From Clarkia xantiana subsp. parviflora (lineage: Eukaryota > Streptophyta > Magnoliopsida > Myrtales > Onagraceae): DNA of 64,000 nucleotides. The stretch is taken from positions 2,065,195 to 2,129,194 of the forward strand of contig JAPTYO010000027.1 of NCBI GenBank assembly GCA_036873135.1, written 5' to 3'. Position numbers and translations under genes: made by a program. A model generated the notes under the pieces. That model worked only from the letters and a program-made list of their open reading frames with translations. It was not told the origin of the DNA and ran no database searches. Below are positions 54,875 to 64,000 of the stretch, in pieces. The stretch's first letter is position 1; every line of letters begins with the position of its first letter.

Positions 54875-55583
54875 TAAAAAAATGAAAATGAATGACAGGA
54901 AAGTAATATATTTATGTACAAATAATTTATTATATTGTTATTTATCGATAAGTAATAATAATATAATTATATCTATATAATGCATGTAAAAGTGCTGCAC
55001 TCTATTTGTAAATTGGATATATATGAGTTTGGGGAGTTTGTTTTTTTGGGTGTAATAGTCAGTGTAATAAGTAAAAGGTCACATGTCAAAAAAAAGAAAA
55101 AGTAAAAGGTCGTTGGCAAAAAAAAAAAGGTAAAAGGTCCAAAAGTGCGTGCGTGTTGTAGTGTGTAGACTCCGGTGGCCGGTAAGTGGAATCCGTAATT
55201 AAAAAAAAAAAAAAAGAAATCAAAGAGAGAGAAAATAAAAGACACGTGTAGGGCTAGTAGTAATGCGACAGGGATAGGTGACAGAGAATGGGGACACAAC
55301 CAGCTCGTCCTTATCCAAATACTCTTGCAGAGATAACGAAACCATGGTGTTGCTCTCCAAGAGAAAAAAATGAACTCCATTATTTTTCAAACCTGACATT
55401 CAAAATAGAATGAAAACGTCCGGAGGGCAAGCTTTTGTATTTTATTTCATCTTAGAGGGGGCAAATTGCACAAGAAAGCATAAATTCTTTAGAAATCCTG
55501 TACAAATTCAAAGAACTTGCATGGGTTTCAGGAGGGGCAATTGCCCCTCCTGGTCTCTTAGTGGCTTTGTGCCTGCTCATATG

Positions 55584-57101
55584 CATTATTTTCGAAAAAA
55601 CATTTCAGGTAAATTGAAATTTTTCTTAGTTGTAGAACTTTTATTTTAAGTTTGCATCTTGTATTTATTGTTGTGCATCTCATATGCATTCTTTTAAAAA
55701 ACTTTTCACTTGATTTTTTTTCTCCTCGAAAAAAACAAAAAACAAAAAAAAATCTTTTCAGATAACTTGTAAATTTTCTTAACTGTACAACTTTCATCTC
55801 ATGTACATCTAATTGGCAGTTTTTTAGGAAATTTTTTTTTAGATAGATTAAATCTTCTATCTATTGTTGAGCTTTTAATTCCAAACATGCATCGCATTTG
55901 CGTTATTTTTTAAAAAAATAATTTACCTGGATTTTTCATTTTGTACATACATTCCATATGTATCATTCAGGTAAACTGGTTGTAAGTTGTAAGTTTATTA
56001 GCAGTAGAACTTTAACTTTAGAGCATGCATGAGCATTTAAAAAAATTCAAAGTGTCATTCAGTTTATCCAAGGTGTTACACTTTTTCGGCAAGATCTTCA
56101 TTTCAATATTCGCCTGAGCTAGTGTTTTTTTTTAAAAAAAGATTTGATTCTATTATTGCTAAAAAAAATAGTCTAACTGAGCAGTTGAGTGCGACTATTC
56201 GAGTTTAAAACAAAGGACGAGAAAACATTTTTTAAAAAACTTTGTTTTGAGCATCTGTCCTGCGTTCGAGCCAGATAGTGCACTCAGCGAATTCAGCAAA
56301 ACTCCAAACTAGTGCAAAACACCTTAGATCATAAATTTTGGTTCTTTCTGAAATGTAATCAAATTTATGAAATGAATGACATTAGAAGTTTTCCGAAAAA
56401 TCATGCATGATTTCTTTTATTCTAACTTCCATGTTTGGTCTTTTCAGGTACCCTTAGATAGATATCTGGTACATACAGGTGGTGTCGGCTAAATGGGGCA
56501 ACAAAAAAAAAAACGTGCAGCCATCCAGTTGCACGAAGCACAAATTGCGCACTCGGGTACGATGAATTGTACTTGATTTTTCCTTGATATTTGAGTGTCC
56601 CTACTCTTTTTGCAGATCAGACGACCACTTCGACGAGGTCGCAACCACGTGAAATGTGAATGCTTCAAAAAAATTCCATGCCAAAATTCCACCTACCATG
56701 TGTGAAATTCATACGCGTCTCCGAACCAAGCCGTACATCCATTTTACGGTGACGTATAAACTGGTCAGTCGTAACCAAATGGCATATCCGTTCGGATCGA
56801 GCACAACCACCACATGAAGAAAAAGTCAGAATATGCAACATATCCATTCACAAATGGAGCAAATTTCCATTAAAGATGTCGGGCACCCAGGTAAGAGAAG
56901 TTGTGATCAATTTTCTCCCCGAAATTTGATTTTTTTCCTTACTCATTGTGCAGCTCGGATGATCATCCAAATCAAAGCCCCTGAAGAGCACATATGTGCA
57001 CGACCCTTTACTCGCCGAGCATTATGGTGTCAGCTGCCGAATTTTTCTCAGATACCTCAGGCAATATCTATGCCACAATTTTCCATTTGCGGACTACTCA
57101 A
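55584..57101 (+). other. LARD-A internal region, 3' part
   Basis: Resumes exactly where 39090 stopped, judged by copy B. The first 450 bp are ATGCAT-rich degenerate repeats; the rest is unique non-coding sequence homologous to 61100-62600. It contains an intron-like segment 56891-57051 (GTAAGAG...TTTTTCTCAG). No open frame resembles a known protein. Confidence 0.6.
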
Positions 57102-58744
57102 TGTAAACACTCGATTTTGACCTGGACGTAACGACGTTACACATGATACGTCAAATTCCGGACGCGTCAAGCCACAAAGTCTCCAAAAATGCTCAAGGGC
57201 ACATTAGGGAAATTATTATAAAATGTATTTTAAATTATTTCGAATTTATTTTATATTTTCGGAATTTTTTAAAATATATATATCATAATTAGTTTTTTTA
57301 TTTTAGAAAATTATCTGTAAGATATTTATCTCCAGATATTATTTTTTATTCAAAAATAATAATTATCTGTAAAGATAAATATCCTTAGGAATATTCTCTA
57401 GAATAATTATCTATTAGCATTTTTTATTTAAATTTTATCTGTAATCTAGACTAGGTTTTTAGTATAAATAGGGGTCTAGGTTTACATTGTAAAGGGAAAA
57501 CACAAGAAAAGCAATAATACATTATTTCTCGGGTTCTGTGCAATTTCGTCTTCTAGTGCTCAGAAAAAGTTTTTTTTTCCTGTTGCAGGTCCTGCCCGCC
57601 GGAGATCCCGACCGCCGCCCCAGTCAGGCCGTGCTGACCACCTCGCCCCGCCGGCTCGGGCCGCCGGCGCCGCCCGAAGCCGCCGGATCCCGTCCGCCCA
57701 TCACCCAGCCGGTAGCCCCTCTGGCCACCACGACGACCGGAACCGCCGCCCTCCGGCCACGCTGGTGACCCTGCCGTCCTTCTCTCTCTCCGCCTGCTCT
57801 CTCTCTCTCTCGCTTTCTCTCTCTTCTCTCTCTCTCTCTTTCCACGACTGGAGCTCACCACGACCCAGCCCCCTTCGCTCCGCCTCGCCTGCCGGAGAAC
57901 GCCGCCCAGTCAGATCTGCCACCTTTTTCGCATCCGTGCCACCCTTTCCGCCTAGTTAGATCAGCCAGCCCCTGCCGTGACCGCGCCAGATCTGTCCTTC
58001 CCTTCGACGGCCGCCAGTTGCTGTCCGTTGTGCCACTTCCGCCTCCGCCGTCTTTACCGGAATACCCGACGCCGCTGCCGCCCGCTGGTTGATGTCTGCA
58101 GTCAGTCCGGCCATCCCCACCGTGGAAGCCATCTTCCTGCGCTGGTGAGTTTCTTCTTTTTTTTTTTTTAAATTTTTTTATCAGCAATTGTTTTCTAATT
58201 TGTTTTAGTATATTGATATATTAAAATAACTATATTGATGTTAATTTAGTTATGGGTAAATAATTACATGTCACAACATTGTCTATATTATTATTTTCAA
58301 GTATATGTTACATAGTAGAATTAATTTAATATAAATAGTGTTGAATTTTGATAAAGTTTAAATTAATTAAATAATAAAAGGATTAGCGTATATTCGTCCT
58401 GTTGGTTTATGTCGATTTAATTATATTTGTAAATAGTCAATATTATAAGAGTTTATGGTCGTTCACGCTTGGAATTCATTTATAATTGATCAACAATAAA
58501 ATTGGCAAATTAAGTGAATTGAGTACTGAAAGGACGTAGTTAAAAATTATAATTTTAATTCGTAACAAAACCCCCGAATTCGAATTTCTAATCGTAGACC
58601 GATTTTACGCCTAGGTGCTTAAATCGTTATTCGCTTAGGTAATTTAGGATTCTAGTTAACCTAATAATTAAGTAGTGGCGACTCTTTAAAAATTGCACGT
58701 TTTCAAAATGTAAATTCGCCATAGGTCAGATTTTAGGTCCGACA
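57102..58744 (+). repeat. LARD shared LTR (3' of copy A, 5' of copy B)
   Basis: Starts TGTAAACACTCG, TATA box AGTATAAATAGG near 57460, GC-rich block and CT microsatellite (57780-57840), ends GTCCGACA before the primer site 58748-58766. Proline- and arginine-rich open frames in the GC block are composition artefacts. Confidence 0.75.
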
Positions 58745-58979
58745 ATTTGGCGATTCTGCTGGGGACGTTTTAGAGGGTTCGGGCTCAGTATATTTACTTT
58801 TTTTCATGTTTGAGTTTTGTAATTTTAATTTTAATTTTATTTTAATTTCACTGATCTAACTTGTTTTTTTGTGATTTCAGGTGCGGAGTTATTTTTTTTA
58901 AAATTTTTTTTTTTATGACTGACTATTTTTCTTTGTTGTATATGTATTACTTAAATTCTCACACACTCACTTTAGTGTA

Positions 58980-59243
58980 ATGTCCAAAACGCCTAAAACC
59001 CAGGGCGACTACGACCGGAGCGGCTGGGCCGCCGGTACGGCTCGAAAAAACTCTACTCACTTGCGAAGGTCTTATGATCCCTATAATGGGGTGAGGAAAC
59101 CACCTTGTCGGGAACCTATCAGTGGAACCTACCTTGTAGAGCAAAGCCACACATTTTTTGTTACCCCTCTAACATGTCGTGTTTATCCGTGTTTTTGTTG
59201 TAAGTTATCTGATAACTGTAAATTTTTATTTCGAACTGCGTAA
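58980..59243 (+). CDS. Small open frame at the start of LARD-B internal region
   Basis: 87 codons starting MSKTPKTQGDYDRSGWAAGTA, about 215 bp after the primer site. I do not recognise it. Copy A has ATC in place of the ATG and a 22 bp insertion, so it is not maintained there. It could be a remnant of gag or of an extra upstream ORF, or chance. Confidence 0.25.
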   Translation: MSKTPKTQGDYDRSGWAAGTARKNSTHLRRSYDPYNGVRKPPCREPISGTYLVEQSHTFFVTPLTCRVYPCFCCKLSDNCKFLFRTA

Positions 59244-62103
59244 CTTTTATTTATAAGCATGCATCCCATCGCATTTAAAAAAACCAAGAAAACAAAAAAA
59301 AATCATATTTGCAGCATGCCTCGTACGTTCCTTATGCACAGTTTTCATAAACCATTGGCCTGAATTTCTGTTCTAAACATGCGTCTCATGCGCATTATTT
59401 AAAAAAAAAACCAGGTAAGTTGTAATTCATAATTAACGCATCATTCGCGCATTATTTAAAAAAAGAAAAAACATTTTCATGAAATATTTAACTCCCTTTT
59501 AGCTATTATAGCTTCTAATTTTAAAATGCATTATGTATACGTTATTTTCAGAAGTTGTAGATTTTTTCTAAACATGTGTTTCAGATGCATTGTTAAAAAA
59601 AAAAAAACCTTACCTAAATTTTTATTCTAAATATGCGTCTCATGCGCATTATTTAAAAAAAAAGGTAAGTTGTAATTTTTGTTAGTGCATTATGTATGCA
59701 TTACTTAAAAAAAATTCAGAAAAATTTAACTTCCTTTAGCTATTAGAGCTTCCTTTCGAACATGCATTTCATATGCATTTTTTTTCTAAAAAAAAAACTC
59801 TTACCTGATTTATTTTTAACATGTGTTTTGTACACATTATTTTTGAAAAAAACTTTTCAGGAAAGTTGTAATTTTGGTTAGTGTATTGTATATGCATTGC
59901 TTAAAAAAAACAAAAAACAAAAAAACAAAAAAATTAGGAAAATTTGTAATTCCGCTTTAACTGTTAGAGCTTCTAATTTTCGAACGTGCAATGCATCATT
60001 TTAAAAAAACTTTTTAACTGAATTGTTTTATTTTTAAAAATGCATCCAATATGCATTAATTTTAGAAAAACTTTTTAGATAAACCGTAAACTCTCTTAGT
60101 TTTAAGGCTCTTTGTTAAAAAAAAAACATTTTATATGAATTTTTAATAAAAAAACGTGCATATCATATGCATTATTTTCGAGAAAAACTTTCAGGTAAAT
60201 TGTAATTTTTCTCAGTTGTAGAACTTTATTTTTAAGTTTGCATCTTGTATTTATTTTGTGCATCTCATATGCATCATTAAAAAAAGAAAAAACTTTTCGC
60301 CCGATTCTTAATTTTGAGCAACCAAGATGCATTGTTTTTTTCCCTCATTAAAAAAACAAAAAAACAAAAAAATCTTTTCAGATAACTTGTAAATTATCTT
60401 GACTGTAGAACTTTCATCTCAAGTATGCATCTCATGTGCATCGCATGCGCATTGTTTTAGGAAAATAATATGTTGATAGATTGTACACATTCTTAGTCAT
60501 AGAACCTTTAGTTTCAAACATGTATTCCATGTGTTGTTGTCAAAATTACTTACCAGAATGTTTTATTTCAAGCATGTGTTTCATACGCATTATTTTTTGG
60601 AAAAAAATTTTCATGTAAGTTGTAAAATTCTGTTAGTGCATTCAATGTGCATCATTTTGTATATATATATATATATAATTTTTTTTTTTTAAAAAAAAAT
60701 TTAGGAAAATTTGTAGTTCCTTTTTGGCTCTTAGAGTTTTTCAAATTCAAACATGAATTGCATATGCATCATTTTCAAAAAACCTTTTTACCTGATTTTT
60801 TTTAAAAGCATACATTCAATATGCATTATTTTTTTTTTTTATAAAAAAAACATTTCAGGTAAATTGTGAGTTTTTTTTTTAGCTATAGAGCTTTAAAATT
60901 CACGCATGCATCTCAGTTGCATTATTTAAAAAAAAAAATTCACCTGAAATTTTCATGCATTTCATATGCATTATTCAGGTAAACTGTTGTAAGTTGTGAA
61001 TTTCTTAGAATAGAATCTTAACTTTCAGAATGCATTTCATATGCGTCATTCAGGTAAGATGTCGTAAGTTGTAACTTTCTTAACAGTAGAATTTTAATTT
61101 TCGAGCATGCATGAGCATTTTAAAAAAAAAAAAAAAAATCAAAGTGTCATTCGTTTTTATCCAAGGTGTATTGCACTTTTTTGGCAAAGATCGTCATTTC
61201 AACATTCGCACGAGCGAGCATTTAAAAAAATGGGAGTTTTGATTCTTTTTTTAGAAAATAGTTTAAGTGCGCAGTTGAGTGCTACTATTCGAGTTTAAAC
61301 AAAGGACGAGAAAACCTTTTTGAAAAAACTTTGTTTTGAGCATTTGTCCCGCGTCCGAGCCAGATAATGCACTCAGCAAACTCAGTAAACTCCATGATGG
61401 CGCAAAACACGTATGATCATAAGTTTTGATTCCTTTTCAAAAAAAGTAATCAAAATTATGAAATGAATGACATTAGAGTTAAAAAAAAAAAAATCATGCA
61501 TGATTTCTCATATTCTCTACACTGATTTTTCATTCACCCTTTTCAGGTATCCTTGGTTAAGGTATCATGTACAAATAAGTTACGCCGGGTAAACGGGGCA
61601 ACAAAAAGAACATGCAATCATCCAGTTGCGCAAGAAAATTGCACACTCGAGATATCTAACGCTGAGGTGCGTTAAATTGTACTTAATTTTTTCTTGAGAT
61701 TTGAGTGTCCCTCTCTTTTGCAGGTCGGATGACCACTTCAACCAATGCCGCAACCGTGTGAAACATGAGCGCTTCGAAGAGTATCTATGAAAAATTTCAC
61801 CTGTCATGTGTGAAATTCATACGCTTTCCAAGACGAGGTATACAACTGTTATGTGGCCAATTTAAACCATTCAGCGGTAACCATGGGGCATCTCCCATTG
61901 AGATCGGACATGTCAGGAGATGAGAAAATTTCAAGAGATCATCAAGAATCCCGTGAAGATTCAATGTGCCGATCAATGTAGCTTGACTCAATCAACCGAA
62001 TCCTTTTCCGAAAAAGTTCTGAAATTTTCAGTCTGCCACTAGGGGCATATACTTTTCAGCAGGTGTACATACACAAGTTGTGGAGCAAGAGAATCAGGAC
62101 ATG

Positions 62104-62760
62104 CAGCAGGTCCAGTCGCATAGCGAGCACATTGCCTACTGAAAAATCCAACTCCCGGATACCTCGGACGATATCTATGCCTAAGTTTACCATTTGCGGA
62201 CTACTGTTCCAAACTCAACACCATCCATGTGTGTTCATTAATCAGGCCATTCGTCCAGCATGCGACGAATTATGAACCAGTCAGATGTAGCCGTGGGGCA
62301 TTCCTATTAAGATCAAGCATGGTTGAAGCAGCAGGTCCAGTCGCATAGCGAGCACATTGCCCACTGAAAAATCCAACTCCCAGGTACGAGAAGTTGTGAT
62401 CATTTTTATCCCCGAAATTTGAGTTTTTCCTTACTCATTGTGCAGCTCGGATAATCATCCAAATCAAACATCCTGAAGAGCGCATCACATGTACGGCCCT
62501 TCGCTCGCCGACCATTCTTATGCCAGTTATCCCAGATACCTCGGACGATATCTATGCCTAAGTTTACCATTTGCGGACTACTGTGCCAAACTCAACACCA
62601 TCCATGTGTGTTCATTAATCAGGCCATTCGTCCAGTATGCGACAAATTATGAACCAGTCAGGTGTAGCCGTGGGGCATTCCTGTTAAGATCAAGCAAGGT
62701 TGAAGATAGAAAACATCTAGAGATGTTCCTATTAAAAAAGATCGAGATTCCATGAAGATA
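62104..62760 (+). repeat. Unequal tandem duplication in LARD-B
   Basis: The block starting GCAGGTCCAGTCGCATAGCG occurs at 62107 and 62334, and the block ATACCTCGGACGATATCTAT at about 62159 and 62536. The second copy has an extra 152 bp (62384-62535) that begins GTACGAG and ends TTATCCCAG, and which copy A also has. The first copy lacks it. Confidence 0.75.
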
Positions 62761-62796
62761 CCGTGCTAATGAAAGAGCATTTGAGAGGAACTCAGT

Positions 62797-63785
62797 TTCT
62801 TTAGGGTCACAGCCGCCCTTTAATCGGCTACAGGAAAATAAAGAGAGTGTTTGTGCTAATATTGTGAGAGCAGTGAAGAAATAAAAGGGTCACAGTTGTT
62901 CCTAAATCAACTACAAATAAAAGGGTCACAGTCATCCCTAAAATGACTATAAAAAAAAAGGGCCACGGCCACCCTTCAAATGGCTACAGATAAAGAGCAC
63001 TACCGCAACATCAAAAGCGGAGAATAAATGAAAGGCCTGTGAGGGCGGGAAAATAAAAAGGGTCACAGTCGTCCCTAAAACGACTACAAAATAAAGGGTC
63101 ACAACCACCCTCCAAACGGCTACAAATAAAAGAGTGACCCCGCGAATCTTGTAAGGGCGAAAAAATAAAAAAGGGCCACAGTTGTCCCTAAAACGACTAC
63201 AAAATAAAGGGCCACAGTCACCCTCCAAACGGCTACAGATAAAAGAGTGACCCCGCGGATCTTGGAAGGGCGGGAAAATAAAAAAGGGTCACAGTCGTCC
63301 CTAAAACGACTACAAAATAAAGGGCCACAACCACCCTTCAAACGGCTACAGATATAGAACACTCTCGCAACATTGAAGGCGGGAAATGAGTGAAGGGGCC
63401 ACAGCCACCCCTAAAATGGCTACCAACAAAGAGTGTTCCTCGAATCCTGAGAGGATGGGAGATTATTGAAAGGGCCATAGACACCCTCAAAATGACTACA
63501 TATAAAGAGTATTCTCGTGAATCGTGTGAGGCAGGGAAATCATTTGAAAGGGCCACAGCCACCCTTAAAACGGCTACAAATCGAAAGAGCACTCCCGGAA
63601 CATCGACGAAGGAAATAAATGAAAGGGCCACAGCCACCCTCCAAATGGCTACAAATCAAAAGAGCTCTCGCGACATTGTAGACGGTGAAGAAAGGGTCAC
63701 AGCCACCCTCCAAATGGCTACAAATACTCTCGCGTCGAGACTAGAAATAAAGTACGGGTCACAGCCACCGTTTAATCAGCTACAA
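62797..63785. repeat. LARD-B hairpin array, 16 covarying hairpins
   Basis: Sixteen units of the form GGGYCACA-arm-CCCTNNAAA-arm-CTAC, irregularly spaced 35-90 bp apart, separated by GAGTG/GAGCACTC and GGCGGGAAA words. Arms change in pairs: AGCCG/CGGCT, AGTCGT/ACGACT, AGTCAT/ATGACT, AGTTG/CAACT, AGCCA/TGGCT. Minus-strand open frames through it are by-products of the repeat. Confidence 0.9.
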
Positions 63786-64000
63786 AAAAAAGAGTGCTTC
63801 CGTTAGGTTGACAACCCGTAACGGCAGCCTAGGAAAAATTAGGAAATGAGGGGCATGATAGCGAATTCAGAAATTGCAATCATGGCTAAAGGAGAGAAAA
63901 TAAAATCTCGATGGAATGAAAACCCCAAAGGGCAATCCATGCAAAAATTAGGAAAACCGAGGGGCACGGTCTAAAATTCTGACCGTGGCATAAGGAGAGA

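Larger units (their letters stand above)
39907..55310 (+). mobile_element. MULE (Mutator-like element) with FAR1-type transposase
   Basis: Terminal inverted repeats of about 163 bp (39907-40069 and 55148-55310), starting GGACGAGCTGGTTGTG, and only a handful of mismatches between them. Exact 9 bp duplication TTATCCAAA at 39898-39906 and 55311-55319. Without Tat-C the element is about 4.5 kb and its only gene is a FAR1/FHY3-type transposase. The AT-rich spans 40070-40640 and 54670-55147 show no genes. Confidence 0.9.
39091..55575. mobile_element. hAT-like element in LARD-A, hosting a MULE
   Basis: Ends CAGGGACGAAGCCA and (reverse complement) CAGGCACAAAGCCA. Exact 8 bp duplication CTCATATG at 39083-39090 and 55576-55583. 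Without the inserted MULE it is about 1.06 kb, AT-rich and non-coding, much like the hAT-like element at 16434-17462. The empty site is preserved in LARD copy B near 60160. Confidence 0.8.
32070..58744 (+). mobile_element. LARD copy A: large non-coding LTR element with nested insertions
   Basis: LTR 32070-33029, internal parts 33030-33313, 38431-39090 and 55584-57101 (2.46 kb in all once the insertions are removed), LTR 57102-58744. No gag or pol is present. The primer site TGGCGACTTTGCTAGGGAC follows the left LTR. The internal parts are homologous, in order, to 58745-62600 of copy B. The name LARD (large retrotransposon derivative) is descriptive; the primer site suggests an Ogre/Tat relative, which is inference. 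Confidence 0.75.
58745..64000 (+). mobile_element. LARD copy B internal region, 3' end outside window
   Basis: Collinear with the three internal pieces of copy A up to about 62600, then continues with sequence that copy A lacks, including a hairpin array. ATGCAT-rich degenerate repeats fill 59180-61100. From 63790 to the end there are two copies of an AAAATTAGGAAA...GAGGGGCA unit and nothing else recognisable. No gag or pol. Confidence 0.7.

Noticed and set aside
39091..55575. A single chimeric transposon with hAT-like ends and a FAR1/MULE gene
   Set aside because: The inner 163 bp inverted repeats have their own exact 9 bp duplication, so the MULE is a separate element inside a 1 kb hAT-like one.
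57538..58187. Arginine/glutamate- and glycine-rich open frames on both strands
   Set aside because: Same LTR block in the second copy; composition artefact.
62947..63637. Valine/phenylalanine-rich minus-strand open frames
   Set aside because: By-product of the repeat array, with no start context or homology.

Overview
This 64 kb window looks like repeat-rich nuclear DNA of a flowering plant, probably a eudicot (inference from the low-GC, seven-exon host gene and the transposon families). I recognise one ordinary host gene, a CDT1 replication-licensing factor on the minus strand (13038-15506, seven exons, 510 codons, reading frame closes). Almost everything else is transposable elements nested in one another.

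Left block (1-12.4 kb): a Tat-lineage Ty3/gypsy element on the plus strand (Tat-A, 1-9275, entering from outside the window) has gag, protease-RT, RNase H, a second archaeal-type RNase H and integrase. These are followed by a repeat array, an extra gene in antisense, a polypurine tract and a short LTR. It is inserted into the RT of a minus-strand Ty1/copia element (Copia-A, 9281 to about 12418). A 179 bp Mutator-type MITE with a 9 bp target duplication lies between this and CDT1. Three E2F-type motifs lie just upstream of CDT1.

Middle block (16.4-32 kb): a 1.03 kb hAT-like non-autonomous element; a minus-strand copia element (Copia-B) whose 3' LTR holds a solo Tat-like LTR and whose body holds a truncated Tat element (Tat-B, 19794 to about 25016); then a plus-strand copia copy (Copia-C) head-to-head with it.

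Right block (32-64 kb): two copies of a large non-coding LTR element (called LARD here) share the LTR at 57102-58744. Copy A has been hit by a CRM-like chromovirus (33314-38425, TSD gccgg) and by a hAT-like element (39091-55575, TSD ctcatatg). The hAT-like element carries a MULE with a FAR1-type transposase (39907-55310, TSD ttatccaaa). The MULE carries the young non-autonomous element Tat-C (41951-52807, TSD gcata). Copy B preserves both of the LARD empty sites, so this nesting can be proved inside the window.

The most interesting biology is in the Tat elements. All three place a spliced gene in antisense between a tandem array and the 3' LTR. In Tat-C it is intact: five exons, four GT-AG introns, 672 codons. 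Tat-C has no RT or integrase but keeps an uninterrupted 1100-codon gag-protease-gag reading frame. The arrays of Tat-A, Tat-B, Tat-C and LARD-B are built of small hairpins whose loops are constant while the stems change, often with compensating changes, which suggests selection on RNA or DNA folding. All lineage names rest on motif recognition by eye; no database search was possible.
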